Source: Thalassovita gelatinovora (GTDB taxonomy: Bacteria; Pseudomonadota; Alphaproteobacteria; Rhodobacterales; Rhodobacteraceae). Taken from it: a stretch of DNA of 64,000 bases. The notes below the pieces were generated by a model that made no database searches, was not told the origin of the DNA, and saw only the letters and a program-made list of their open reading frames with translations. The stretch covers positions 62,001 through 126,000 of the forward strand of contig NZ_CYSA01000019.1 of assembly GCF_001458355.1 (NCBI RefSeq), in the 5' to 3' direction. The translations under genes were made by a program, and so were the position numbers. Of this stretch, positions 1 to 7,660 are shown piece after piece. Numbering within the stretch: position 1 is the stretch's first letter; each line of letters opens with the position of its first letter.

Positions 1-111
1 GCACAATTCATTGATCGGGCGCGCATCCTTCGTCGCCGTAGTCTGTTGCGCCCGATTGGTAATGGACGCCAGAAGATCCGTCAGAAAGCTGGACTGCAAC
101 ATCGGTTCCAT
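1..111 (-). CDS. N-terminus of a possible malonyl-CoA decarboxylase (cut by window edge)
   Basis: Only the first 37 codons lie in the window; the frame is open to base 1. The peptide begins MEPMLQSSFLTDLLASI and continues into a polar linker. This resembles the start of bacterial malonyl-CoA decarboxylases, which turn malonyl-CoA into acetyl-CoA, but 37 residues cannot prove it. An AGGA sits directly before the first ATG, so the second ATG (position 102) may be the true start. It lies downstream of the YciI gene on the same strand, with a 120-base gap holding AT-rich palindromes. If the call is right, it would fit a cluster that also encodes a RutE-like (malonic semialdehyde reductase family) protein. 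Confidence 0.4.
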   Translation of the reverse strand, partial: MEPMLQSSFLTDLLASITNRAQQTTATKDARPINELC

Positions 112-164
112 TCCTATCGGGTCAAGGTTTTGGCGCGCCCCGAGTGCGCGTGATTCCAGTCTAT

Positions 165-215
165 GTATATCGATTAAATTTAACGATACAATAAAAAATC
201 GATTATTTTATTTTC
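165..215. promoter_or_regulatory. AT-rich dyad region upstream of the left-edge gene
   Basis: The core at 169-187 reads ATCGA, then the palindrome TTAAATTTAA, then CGAT: an inverted repeat with one unpaired base. A second ATCGATT begins at 199 and is followed by an AT run ending in TTTTCG. The same words (ATCGAT, CGATAAT) recur before the divergent FAH gene at 641-673, which suggests a shared operator, possibly for the GntR regulator at 6186-6881. This is inference from pattern only. Confidence 0.4.
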
Positions 216-231
216 GACGTGACTGAAGTGA

Positions 232-618
232 TCAGCTCAGGCTGACCCGTCCCGTGGACAAACCGACCGACATATTCAAAGCGCCTTCGTTTACGAGCCA
301 TTTGCGCAAGGTGAAATTGCGCGCCTTCGCGCTGTGCATCGGATCAGCCTGTGCCAGCGCCATGGCAGCCTCCATCGTCTCAGCACGGTAGATGATCATA
401 CCGGCCCCCTGCATTTCGTTGCCGCTGTCATCAGAAAGGGGCCCCGCCAGCACCAGTTGCCCTGTTTCTTCGAGCTTTCGTTGATAGGCCAAATGCGCAG
501 GCAAGGTAGCCTTGACCGCTTCAGGCCCAGAGGCTGGCGTCGAAACCACCACAAACAACTCCAGCGCCAAGCCCCCCCGCCCCTTGGCTTCTTGCTTATA
601 CGCGTCCCACCTTGGCAT
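232..618 (-). CDS. YciI-family protein
   Basis: The 128-residue protein has the YciI/ferredoxin-like alpha-beta barrel signature: HLAYQRKLEETG, then LAGPLSD, GMIIYRAETMEAA and a DPMHSAKARNFTLRKW segment. YciI domains act as small hydrolase, dehydrochlorinase or muconolactone-isomerase-like enzymes, and the conserved His and Asp (here in AHLAY and ADPMH) form the usual active site. It is divergent from the FAH gene across 91 bases, so both are probably controlled from the same region. In a ring-cleavage cluster it may process a lactone or unsaturated acid, but its substrate cannot be read from sequence. The C-terminus runs about 15 residues past the domain. Confidence 0.75.
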   Translation of the reverse strand: MPRWDAYKQEAKGRGGLALELFVVVSTPASGPEAVKATLPAHLAYQRKLEETGQLVLAGPLSDDSGNEMQGAGMIIYRAETMEAAMALAQADPMHSAKARNFTLRKWLVNEGALNMSVGLSTGRVSLS

Positions 619-640
619 CCTCGTTCACCCCAAAATTAAA

Positions 641-673
641 ATCGATATTATTTGACATACGATAATATTATCG
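641..673. promoter_or_regulatory. Palindromic operator between yciI-like and FAH genes
   Basis: A perfect 14-base palindrome, CGATAATATTATCG, lies at 660-673, preceded by a related ATCGATATTA at 641-650 and a TTGACA-like hexamer at 652-657. It sits 36 bases before the FAH start codon and 41 bases before the divergent YciI start, a good place for an operator serving both genes. The likely ligand-binding regulator is the GntR/FCD protein encoded at 6186-6881 (inference). Confidence 0.5.
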
Positions 674-709
674 CCAAAGATAGCAAAAAACGGATTAAAG
701 GAACTCCTT

Positions 710-1594
710 ATGAAGCTCATGGTAGGCAAATCCGCCGACAGCACCGCCGTTTATCTGATCGAAGATACGAAGGCGCTGAACCTCACGGCGGCAATGCCAG
801 AGGCGGGCACAGATCTGATAGGACTGATCACGACCCCCGCCCTGATGGAAAAGCTGCGCAATGGTGATGTGTCCGGCACCACCGAAGATGCCGCAAGCAT
901 CGAACCTGCTTTGCCCGTCACCGCACCGGGCAAGATTCTTTGCTTGGGACTGAACTACATCGAGCACATCAAGGAAGGCGGATACGACATCCCGGACTAT
1001 CCGGCGATCTTCATGCGGACGCGCAATTCGATCATGGCGGCAGGTGAACCTATGGTACGGCCACGCTGTTCGGACAAGCTGGACTACGAAGCCGAGCTGA
1101 TGATCGTCATCGGCAAGGGCGGGCGCTATATCACCGAAGAAGACGCGCTGGACCATGTCTTTGGCTACACTGTGTTCAATGACGGGTCGCTGCGCGATTA
1201 CCAGCGTAAGACGCACCAGTGGACCCCGGGCAAGAATTTCGACAATACCGGCGCCATTGGCCCCTATGTCGTCACCCCCGAGGATCTGCCCGCAGGCGCG
1301 GCCGGTCTCAAGATCGAAAGCCGCGTCGGCGACGAGGTCCTGCAAAGTTCCAACACCGGCAATATGATCTGGTCGGTGGCACAAACCATTGCGATCATGT
1401 CGGAATTCACCACGCTGGAGCCGGGCGACCTGATTGCCATGGGCACACCTCCGGGTGTCGGCCACGCCAAGAAACCGAACCCGCGTTGGCTCAAGCCCGG
1501 CGAAACCGTCGAGATCGAAATCGAACGCATCGGCATCTGTGCAAGCCCGGTCATGGACGAGGCCGATATCGCAACGCAAAAGGTGACGTCGTGA
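710..1594 (+). CDS. Fumarylacetoacetate hydrolase (FAH) family protein
   Basis: The 294-residue protein has an N-terminal regulatory-like part and a C-terminal FAH fold (about residues 70-280). Metal ligands are visible as E127 and E129 in DYEAELMIVIG and D158 in FNDGS, followed by the family's KNFDNTGAIGPY and MGTPPGVGHA motifs. Members hydrolyse C-C bonds of acylpyruvates or act as hydratases, isomerases or decarboxylases on ring-cleavage products. AAAGGA before the ATG fixes the start. It leads an operon: its TGA overlaps the GTG of the next gene by four bases. In this cluster it probably acts after the dioxygenase at 5313-6179; the exact reaction is unknown. Confidence 0.85.
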   Translation: MKLMVGKSADSTAVYLIEDTKALNLTAAMPEAGTDLIGLITTPALMEKLRNGDVSGTTEDAASIEPALPVTAPGKILCLGLNYIEHIKEGGYDIPDYPAIFMRTRNSIMAAGEPMVRPRCSDKLDYEAELMIVIGKGGRYITEEDALDHVFGYTVFNDGSLRDYQRKTHQWTPGKNFDNTGAIGPYVVTPEDLPAGAAGLKIESRVGDEVLQSSNTGNMIWSVAQTIAIMSEFTTLEPGDLIAMGTPPGVGHAKKPNPRWLKPGETVEIEIERIGICASPVMDEADIATQKVTS

Positions 1595-2244
1595 GCGACA
1601 CGCTCAATACTGCCCGCGCCTCGGCGCAGGCGGCCGTTCGGGCGGTACGTGCCGCCCGCGAACGGCTGGATGATGCTTCGATCGATCTGATCCTGCGCGA
1701 TGCACGTTCGCATTATGCCTGGACTGACAGGCCGGTGCCGGATGCGCTGCTGCAAGAAATCTACGAGATCACGATTGCCGGCCCAACCAGCATGAACACC
1801 TGCCCGGCGCGCTTTGTCTTCGTACGCAGCGTAGAAGCCAAGGCGCGACTGGCCAAATCGCTTAAGGAAAAGAACATCGACAAGATGATGGCCGCCCCGG
1901 TGACGGCCATCATCGCCTATGATCCGCAGTTCTGGACCCAATTGCCCTTCCTGTTTCCGCACGAGGATCGCCGCCCCCACTTCGAAGGCAAGCCCGAACA
2001 TTCAGAAGCGACCGCCTTTCGAAATTCGTCCCTTCAGGGCGCATATTTCATGATCGCGGCACGGGCCGTAGGGTTGGATGTTGGCGCGATGTCCGGCTTT
2101 TCCAACGTCACCGTCGATGCTGAATTTTTCTCTGAGAACGGTTGGAAATCGAACTTTCTCTGCAACCTAGGCTATGCTGACGAAACCGCGCTTTTTCAAA
2201 AGCTGCCGCGGTTCGGCTTTGATCAGGTATGCAGCATCATATGA
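1591..2244 (+). CDS. RutE/HadB-like nitroreductase-family reductase
   Basis: A 217-residue FMN-dependent nitroreductase-fold protein. It closely follows the RutE (malonic semialdehyde reductase) pattern: LILRDARSHYAW, IAGPTSMNTCPARFVF, APVTAIIAYD, LPFLFPHEDRR, TAFRNSSLQGAY, GAMSGF, LCNLGY and LPRFGFDQ. RutE-type enzymes reduce malonic semialdehyde to 3-hydroxypropionate with NAD(P)H. The start is GTG at 1591, with AAAGG seven bases upstream and a four-base overlap with the FAH stop, indicating translational coupling. In this operon the substrate may instead be another semialdehyde or enone derived from the ring-cleavage product; that is inference. Confidence 0.8.
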   Translation: MSDTLNTARASAQAAVRAVRAARERLDDASIDLILRDARSHYAWTDRPVPDALLQEIYEITIAGPTSMNTCPARFVFVRSVEAKARLAKSLKEKNIDKMMAAPVTAIIAYDPQFWTQLPFLFPHEDRRPHFEGKPEHSEATAFRNSSLQGAYFMIAARAVGLDVGAMSGFSNVTVDAEFFSENGWKSNFLCNLGYADETALFQKLPRFGFDQVCSII

Positions 2245-2341
2245 ACGCGGGAAATATGCCGCGCAACAACAAGTTATCCCGACCGTGATCTGACTACAGC
2301 GGCGGGAAAAAACGGGCACTGGCCCAGTCTGGGAGGACACC

Positions 2342-3424
2342 ATGAAACAACTGCTTGCAAGCGTGGCATTCGCCGCAACCATGACCCTATGCACGACCAG
2401 TCCCGGTTCGGCGCAAGAGGTCATCACCGCCAATGTCATCGACGGCTATCCGGCCCGCGCGATGTGGGTACAGGAGTTCAGCAACTTCTTCATTCCCGAG
2501 GTCGACAAGAAACTGGCCGAAACCGGCAATTACCAGATGGATTGGCGCGAAAGCTATGGTGGCACCGTGGTCAAGCCGCGTGGGGTGCTTGAAGGTATCC
2601 AACTGGGGCTTGGTGACATCGGTATTGTCACGACAATCTTCCATTCCTCGAAGCTGCCAAGCCAGGCCATTTCCGCCGTGACCCCCTTTGTCGCGTCAAA
2701 TGCCCCTGCCGTGGCCAAGGCCGTGGACGAAATCGCCCGTGAATTTCCCGCCATGCAGGCAGAATTCGAAGCTCAAAACCAAGTGTACCTTGCCACTGGT
2801 GTCGTTCTGGACACGTATCAACTGTTCACCAAGGAACCGATCAACAGCCTTGCCGATCTGGAAGGGACCAAGATCGCGGGGGCCGGCATGAACCTGCGTT
2901 ACGTCGAAGGTATCAATGGCGCGGCTGGCGTACGTGGGGGCCTGACCGATTTCTACAACATGGTCCAGACCGGGCTGGTCGACAGCGCTATGCTTTGGCC
3001 CGAAGCGGCCGCCACCTTCAAAATGGCTGAAGTGGCGCCTTACATGCTGGTTGCCGATCTGGGCGCAGTGAATACCAAAACCGTGACCGTCAACAAAGAC
3101 TACTGGGATGGACTGCCGGACGAGGTGAAAACCGCACTTCAGGAGGTTTCGATCGCCTATCGTGACCATCTCGCCAATCTGGCGATGGAAAAAGCCGCCG
3201 CCAGCCGCGAAGCCTATGTTGCCGCCGGGGGCACCATCATCGAAATGAGTGACGAAGCGCGGATGGCGTGGGTCAATTCGATGCCCGACATCGCCGCCGA
3301 ATGGGCCGCAGGACTGAATGCCAGCGGCAGCGACGGGTCCGGGATGCTGCGCGCCTATCTGGGCAAGCTGAATGCCGACGGCTTTACCGGCCTGCGGGAT
3401 TGGACCGCCGGGCTGTCGAATTGA
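2342..3424 (+). CDS. dctP: TRAP transporter substrate-binding protein (DctP family)
   Basis: A 360-residue periplasmic binding protein of a tripartite ATP-independent transporter. It has a signal peptide (about residues 1-25, ending near GSAQ), then the DctP fold, including the conserved region around GAGMNLRYVEGING and the hinge-side TVTVNKDYWDGLPDEVK. DctP proteins deliver carboxylates or sulfonates to the DctQM membrane pair. A strong GGAGG precedes the ATG. It follows the RutE-like gene after 97 bases and runs directly into dctQ. The ligand cannot be read out; the neighbours suggest an aromatic or dicarboxylic acid that feeds the dioxygenase. Confidence 0.88.
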   Translation: MKQLLASVAFAATMTLCTTSPGSAQEVITANVIDGYPARAMWVQEFSNFFIPEVDKKLAETGNYQMDWRESYGGTVVKPRGVLEGIQLGLGDIGIVTTIFHSSKLPSQAISAVTPFVASNAPAVAKAVDEIAREFPAMQAEFEAQNQVYLATGVVLDTYQLFTKEPINSLADLEGTKIAGAGMNLRYVEGINGAAGVRGGLTDFYNMVQTGLVDSAMLWPEAAATFKMAEVAPYMLVADLGAVNTKTVTVNKDYWDGLPDEVKTALQEVSIAYRDHLANLAMEKAAASREAYVAAGGTIIEMSDEARMAWVNSMPDIAAEWAAGLNASGSDGSGMLRAYLGKLNADGFTGLRDWTAGLSN

Positions 3425-3999
3425 ACCCTTCTCGCAAATCTTCGGATGCGGCGCAGCCTTCGGGTCTGCGCCGCACTTTGAACGGACTGACGCGGGCCAC
3501 GAATGGCGTGGCCATCGCAGCCAATGTCACCGGCACCCTTGTTGTGCTGGGACTTGTTCTGGTGGTGAATTACGACATCGTCGCGCGCGGCCTGTTCAAC
3601 CGCCCCTTCCACGGCGCGGTTGAACTGGTGCAATTCGCAATGGTTCTGATCGTGTTCTTGCAACTGCCCGACGTGATCCGGGTCGAACGGTTGACCCGTT
3701 CGGACGGACTTTTAATTGTGATCGGCGCGCGCCATCCCCGCGTCGCATCTGCGATGCGCCGGCTCATCGACGGGCTTTCGTTCGTTCTGATGGCACTGAT
3801 CGCCATCACCATCTTTCCAGAGTTTCTAAAGATGTGGGATACACAGGATTATTTCGGCATCCCCGGTGTCTTTACCGCGCCTTGGTGGCCGATAAAGCTG
3901 ACCATCCTGTTCGGTACCGCTCTATGCGCTGCGATCTTTGCACTGAAGTCCATCGGCCCCTCGCGCAACATCAATGCATCAACGCCGGAGCAATCATGA
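3421..3999 (+). CDS. dctQ: TRAP transporter small permease (DctQ family)
   Basis: About 192 residues with four predicted membrane segments, the first around VTGTLVVLGLVLVVNYDIVARGL, the usual DctQ arrangement; NRPFHGAVELVQFAMV is the typical family stretch after helix one. It starts with TTG at 3421, whose last bases form part of the dctP stop (four-base overlap). No in-frame ATG or GTG gives a full-length protein without running deep into dctP. It pairs with DctM in the inner membrane and bridges it to the binding protein. The dctM ATG overlaps its stop by four bases. Confidence 0.82.
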   Translation: MNPSRKSSDAAQPSGLRRTLNGLTRATNGVAIAANVTGTLVVLGLVLVVNYDIVARGLFNRPFHGAVELVQFAMVLIVFLQLPDVIRVERLTRSDGLLIVIGARHPRVASAMRRLIDGLSFVLMALIAITIFPEFLKMWDTQDYFGIPGVFTAPWWPIKLTILFGTALCAAIFALKSIGPSRNINASTPEQS

Positions 4000-5303
4000 G
4001 TCCTATCGAAATCGGCATCGCTTCGGTCGTCGCGATCATCGTTATGATCTATCTCGGGGTCTATATTCCCATCGCTCTGAGTGTCGTGTCCTTCGTGTCG
4101 ATCTGGCTGATGCGCGACAATTTCGACCTTGCCATGAACCTACTCAAGATCGCGGTCGGCGACAGTGCAATGGAATACACCTTTGCCACCGTGCCGCTGT
4201 TCAGTTTCATGGGGCTCGTGGTGTCCAAGGCCGGGCTGGGAACTGACATTTACGGCGTGATGAGCACCGGATTCCGGCGGGTCAAAGGCGGTATCGGCAT
4301 GGCCACCGTGGGTGCCAACGCCGCATTTGCCGCCGTTACCGGCAGTTCCATCGCTTCGGCGTCGGTCTTTTCCAAGGTCGCAGTGCCCGAAATGCTGACA
4401 TATGACTACAAGCCACGCTTTGCCGTGGGTGTGGTGGCTGGATCGTCGGTTCTTGGCATGATCATCCCGCCGTCGGCCATGCTGATCATCTATTCCTTTG
4501 TCGCCGAGCAATCGGTGGGCGACATGTTTCTGGCTGGAGTTGTCCCAGGTCTGCTGCTGGCCGGCGCCTATATCTTTGCGATTTGGGCGATGGGTCGTTT
4601 CGCGCCCGGATTTGTCGGCGGCCGCCCAGCGGATCACTACGAACCGATGCCCTGGACCGAAATCGCATCCAAGACCCTGCCAATGCTGGCGCTGATTTTC
4701 ACCGTGATCGGTGGCATTTACCTTGGCTGGCTGACTGCGGTCGAGGCGGGTGCTGCGGGGTCGCTGCTGGGTCTTCTTATCGCTGTTTTGCGCCGCTCGA
4801 TGACTTGGCGCGGCCTGTGGGAGACATTGATCGAAACCGGGCACATCACCGCCGCGATCCTGTTCCTGATCACTGCGGCTTCAATCTACAGCCGGATGCT
4901 GGGCCTTGCTGGCCTGCCGAACGAACTGGCGGATATGCTTGCGGCCTCCAGCTTCGGCTTTGTGCAGATCATGATATTCTACGTTATCCTGATGCTGTTC
5001 CTGGGTACGATCCTCGACACGTCGTCGATCATCCTGATCGTGGTGCCCTTGTTCTTGCCACTGATCGAACCGATGGGGCTTTCGCTGGTCTGGTTCGGCA
5101 TCATCACCGTGATCGGCGCCGAAATCGGCCTGCTCACACCACCGCTTGGCATCTCTTGCTTTGTCATCAAAGCCACCCTCAACGACGACCGTATCACGCT
5201 CAAGGACGTGTTCCTGGGCGCACTGCCCTTTGCGGGTGTGATGCTGGTCGTGCTGATCCTGCTGATCTGCTTCCCGCAACTCAGCCTCGCCCTTCTGAAT
5301 TAG
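3996..5303 (+). CDS. dctM: TRAP transporter large permease (DctM family)
   Basis: A 435-residue polytopic protein with about twelve hydrophobic segments and DctM hallmarks: GSSIASASVF, GSSVLGMIIPPSAMLI, LGTILDTSSIILIVVP and GLLTPPLGI. It is the ion-driven translocating subunit that moves the ligand delivered by DctP into the cell, normally with sodium. GGAG lies six bases before the ATG, which overlaps dctQ by four bases. The dioxygenase gene begins nine bases downstream, so uptake and ring cleavage are most likely on one transcript. Confidence 0.9.
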   Translation: MSPIEIGIASVVAIIVMIYLGVYIPIALSVVSFVSIWLMRDNFDLAMNLLKIAVGDSAMEYTFATVPLFSFMGLVVSKAGLGTDIYGVMSTGFRRVKGGIGMATVGANAAFAAVTGSSIASASVFSKVAVPEMLTYDYKPRFAVGVVAGSSVLGMIIPPSAMLIIYSFVAEQSVGDMFLAGVVPGLLLAGAYIFAIWAMGRFAPGFVGGRPADHYEPMPWTEIASKTLPMLALIFTVIGGIYLGWLTAVEAGAAGSLLGLLIAVLRRSMTWRGLWETLIETGHITAAILFLITAASIYSRMLGLAGLPNELADMLAASSFGFVQIMIFYVILMLFLGTILDTSSIILIVVPLFLPLIEPMGLSLVWFGIITVIGAEIGLLTPPLGISCFVIKATLNDDRITLKDVFLGALPFAGVMLVVLILLICFPQLSLALLN

Positions 5304-5312
5304 GAGCCCGTC

Positions 5313-6179
5313 ATGCGCACCGTCACCCCCGACAATATCACCGAGGTCTTTCAGAGCTATTTCGGCCCCGATACCGATCCCCGTTTTCGTGAAGTGATTG
5401 GAAGTCTTGCCACACATTTGCACGCCTTCACCCGGGAAGTCGGCCTGACTCATGACGAATGGCGCAAAGCGCTTGAAGCACTGGAATGGGCAGCAAAAAT
5501 CACCACCCCCGAACGCAACGAATTCGTGTTGTTGTCGGACGTGATGGGCCTGTCTTCGCTGGTCGACATGATCAATTCGCGCCAAGGCGCCACCAGTTCC
5601 AGCGTGCTTGGTCCTTTCCATGTCTCCGATGCCCCGCCGATGGAGATCGGTGACGACATGCGCGGTGACTTCGACGATGAAGTGCTGCTGGTCGAAGGGC
5701 AGGTGCGAGATGCCGACGGCAACCCGGTACCCGGGGCTGAAATCGACATCTGGCAGACCGCCCCGAACGGGCTTTATTCCAGCCAAGACCCGGATCAGGA
5801 CATCATGTCCTTCCACGGGCTTATGACGGCGGATGAAAATGGTCGCTACGCTTTCACCACCGTGCGCCCGGTCAGCTATACCGTGCCCACCGATGGCCCT
5901 GTCGGAGAGATACTGAACGCCGCCGGTCGCCATCCCTGGCGTCCCTCTCACCTGCATTTCATCGTCAAGGCGCAAGGCTTTCGCGACCTCGTGACCGAGG
6001 TCTTTCCCGCCGATGATCCCTATCTCGATCAGGATACGGTGTTCGGTGTGCGCAGCGATCTGGTGATGACCTACAAACCACAGCCGGCGGGCAGCTTTCC
6101 CGACGGGTTCGCACTGTCGGGAAAGGTAGACGGCCCCTTTGCCCGCGTCGATTTCGATTTTACGCTGGTGCGCAACTGA
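5313..6179 (+). CDS. Intradiol ring-cleavage dioxygenase (hydroxyquinol/catechol 1,2-dioxygenase type)
   Basis: A 288-residue protein with the N-terminal dimerisation domain of catechol and hydroxyquinol 1,2-dioxygenases (about residues 15-110) and the C-terminal catalytic beta-sandwich. The four Fe(III) ligands are in place: Y155 (NGLYSS), Y189 (PVSYTV), H213 and H215 (PSHLHF). The enzyme opens an ortho-dihydroxy ring between the two hydroxyls. Overall pattern and length favour the hydroxyquinol branch (product maleylacetate), but no maleylacetate reductase gene is present, so the substrate is open. AGGAG precedes the ATG. It is last in the TRAP operon and convergent with gntR, six bases away. 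Confidence 0.85.
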   Translation: MRTVTPDNITEVFQSYFGPDTDPRFREVIGSLATHLHAFTREVGLTHDEWRKALEALEWAAKITTPERNEFVLLSDVMGLSSLVDMINSRQGATSSSVLGPFHVSDAPPMEIGDDMRGDFDDEVLLVEGQVRDADGNPVPGAEIDIWQTAPNGLYSSQDPDQDIMSFHGLMTADENGRYAFTTVRPVSYTVPTDGPVGEILNAAGRHPWRPSHLHFIVKAQGFRDLVTEVFPADDPYLDQDTVFGVRSDLVMTYKPQPAGSFPDGFALSGKVDGPFARVDFDFTLVRN

Positions 6180-6185
6180 AGGCGG

Positions 6186-6881
6186 TCAGCTTTCGGAGAC
6201 CAGACCGGACTGGCGCAGAAACGCGCCAGTCTTCTGGTAGTGGTTGATCAAACGCTCGGACGCCAGATCGGCATCGTGCTGAAGCGCGGCTGACAGGATT
6301 TCCGCGTGTTCGTCGCCGACGTTGCGGGTTTTATAATCCAGCGACCGCCCGGCAAGATACCGATAGCGCACATTCAGGTCGTAAAGCTGGCTACAGAACT
6401 TCAACAAGATCGAAGAGTCGCAATTCGACAGAAGCGTCATGTGAAACGCCTTGTGCAGATCTTCATAGGCTTCCGATATCTTGGATTTCTCACGCGACAT
6501 GCGGTGAAGGCTCAGCACCAATCGTTCTTCCCAAGCGTCGTCCGCATTGCCGATGCTTTGGCGCAGCGCCATTTCTTCGAGTGAGCAGCGCAGTTTGAGA
6601 ATTTCTTCGAAATTACGCTGGCTGGCGGGGGCCGCGCGAAACCCGCGCTGGTCGATCCTTTCGACCAACTGATCCGAGGTGAGAAGGCTCAGCGCCTCTC
6701 GCACCGGCGACGCGCCGGTATCCAGACGCGCCTTCAGCGTGTCGATCTTGAGCTTTTCACCCGGACGCAGATCCCCGACAAGGATCATCCTGCGGATGGC
6801 ATTATACGCCCCCTGCGTCGCCGACGTGACTTGCGAAGGTTGAGACAAGGAAACCGCTTCGGAGAGATCATTTTCTGGCAT
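6186..6881 (-). CDS. GntR-family transcriptional regulator, FCD (FadR) subgroup
   Basis: 231 residues: a winged helix-turn-helix at about residues 20-90 (AYNAIRRMILVGDLRPGEKL, then GASPVREALSLL as the recognition part), followed by an all-helical FCD ligand-binding domain. Candidate metal/ligand residues are the D and H residues of EDLHKAFH, the H of DEHAEIL and the H of LINHYQ. FCD regulators are usually released from DNA by an organic acid. It faces the dioxygenase operon tail to tail and is the only regulator in the cluster, so it probably controls the palindromes at 165-215 and 641-673. Its own upstream region also contains ATCGA (6893-6897). Confidence 0.88.
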   Translation of the reverse strand: MPENDLSEAVSLSQPSQVTSATQGAYNAIRRMILVGDLRPGEKLKIDTLKARLDTGASPVREALSLLTSDQLVERIDQRGFRAAPASQRNFEEILKLRCSLEEMALRQSIGNADDAWEERLVLSLHRMSREKSKISEAYEDLHKAFHMTLLSNCDSSILLKFCSQLYDLNVRYRYLAGRSLDYKTRNVGDEHAEILSAALQHDADLASERLINHYQKTGAFLRQSGLVSES

Positions 6882-7192
6882 ACCGAATAAATATCGACTT
6901 TTTCCCAGAGTTCAAAGCACAAACGTCATAAGATCCCTTAGGGATGCACGAAAAAGACTGTTTGTTCGTTATCCTGCGCATTGTGCCGGGGGCAGCCTGA
7001 CCGTCGGGAAAAATCCGTGATGCGCCTCTGGGCAAGATCAGTCAGACGCGAAAATACCTTAACCACCCAAAGGAAAGGATCACTGTTGATCGTGCTTAAA
7101 GCTGCGCCGCTACGGACGCAGAGCAGGCGGCCTGTTCAAAATGCCTAGATTTTCGAATCTCCGCGCCAACCTGACGCGGATCAACACAAATA
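6882..7192. other. Intergenic region between gntR and the NDUFS4-like gene
   Basis: About 310 bases with no convincing gene. It holds the gntR promoter region, a 13-base palindrome ATCCCTTAGGGAT at 6933-6945, and a weak dyad near 7160-7185 (CTCCGCG against CGCGGAT) that could end the NDUFS4-like transcript but has no T-run. Reading frames in it lack codon bias and ribosome sites. Confidence 0.5.
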
Positions 7193-7504
7193 TTAGTGGG
7201 TCCAAGGTGCCCGGCGATTGGTGGCAAAGTTTTCGCCATAGCCGCCCGCACGCAGGTTGGGTTTGCGTTTATGGGGGTCGAGCACTACCGCATCCAGCCC
7301 GTGTTCCTTGGCATAATCCAGCGCCGCTTCCTTGCTGTCGAATTTCAGCCGGACCTGGGTCTGGGTATCCGCGCTGGATGTCCAGCCCATCAGCGGATCC
7401 ACTTCACGCGCTTCAGCCGGTTCATAATCCAGAACCCATTGCCGGGTCTTGGCCATTCCCGATTGCATGGCATTGCGGGCGGGTTGATAGATACGTGCTC
7501 GCAT
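7193..7504 (-). CDS. NDUFS4-like accessory subunit of NADH dehydrogenase (ETC complex I subunit family)
   Basis: A 103-residue protein of the alphaproteobacterial/mitochondrial NDUFS4 (18 kDa) family: [16 protein letters not shown], then [25 protein letters not shown], the [11 protein letters not shown] segment and the conserved end [12 protein letters not shown]. In alphaproteobacteria it is a supernumerary complex I subunit that stabilises the hydrophilic arm. GAGGAG six bases before the ATG fixes the start. It stands alone, far from a nuo operon, and is divergent from uvrB. Length is typical. Confidence 0.88.
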   Translation of the reverse strand: MRARIYQPARNAMQSGMAKTRQWVLDYEPAEAREVDPLMGWTSSADTQTQVRLKFDSKEAALDYAKEHGLDAVVLDPHKRKPNLRAGGYGENFATNRRAPWTH

Positions 7505-7616
7505 CCGCGACTCCTCTTCTTTGCTGTCTTATCGTGAATACGCGGCATTTTTGCAAGAGCCGGAAAGCTGCAGGCGTCAGGCGGTCAGCAGGATTCACTA
7601 GTTGGGGGTTGAAGTA

Positions 7617-7631
7617 GAACAAAAAGTGATC
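7617..7631. promoter_or_regulatory. Possible degenerate SOS (LexA) box before uvrB
   Basis: GAAC-N7-GATC lies 29 bases before the uvrB start codon. Alphaproteobacterial LexA recognises direct repeats of the type GTTC-N7-GTTC (GAAC-N7-GAAC on the other strand), so this is one base from consensus. Its position before a classic SOS gene is suggestive, but four-base words recur by chance. Confidence 0.25.
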
Positions 7632-7660
7632 AAATCTTGCAGCAACCGCCGGAGACTCTC

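Noticed and set aside
710-6881. Standard malonate catabolism (mat) locus
   Set aside because: A TRAP transporter, a GntR regulator and a possible malonyl-CoA decarboxylase recall it, but malonyl-CoA synthetase is not in the window and an intradiol dioxygenase is present.
7141-7617. Long plus-strand frame across the NDUFS4-like gene
   Set aside because: It is antisense to a clear NDUFS4-family gene with a good ribosome site; the translation has no domain-like features.
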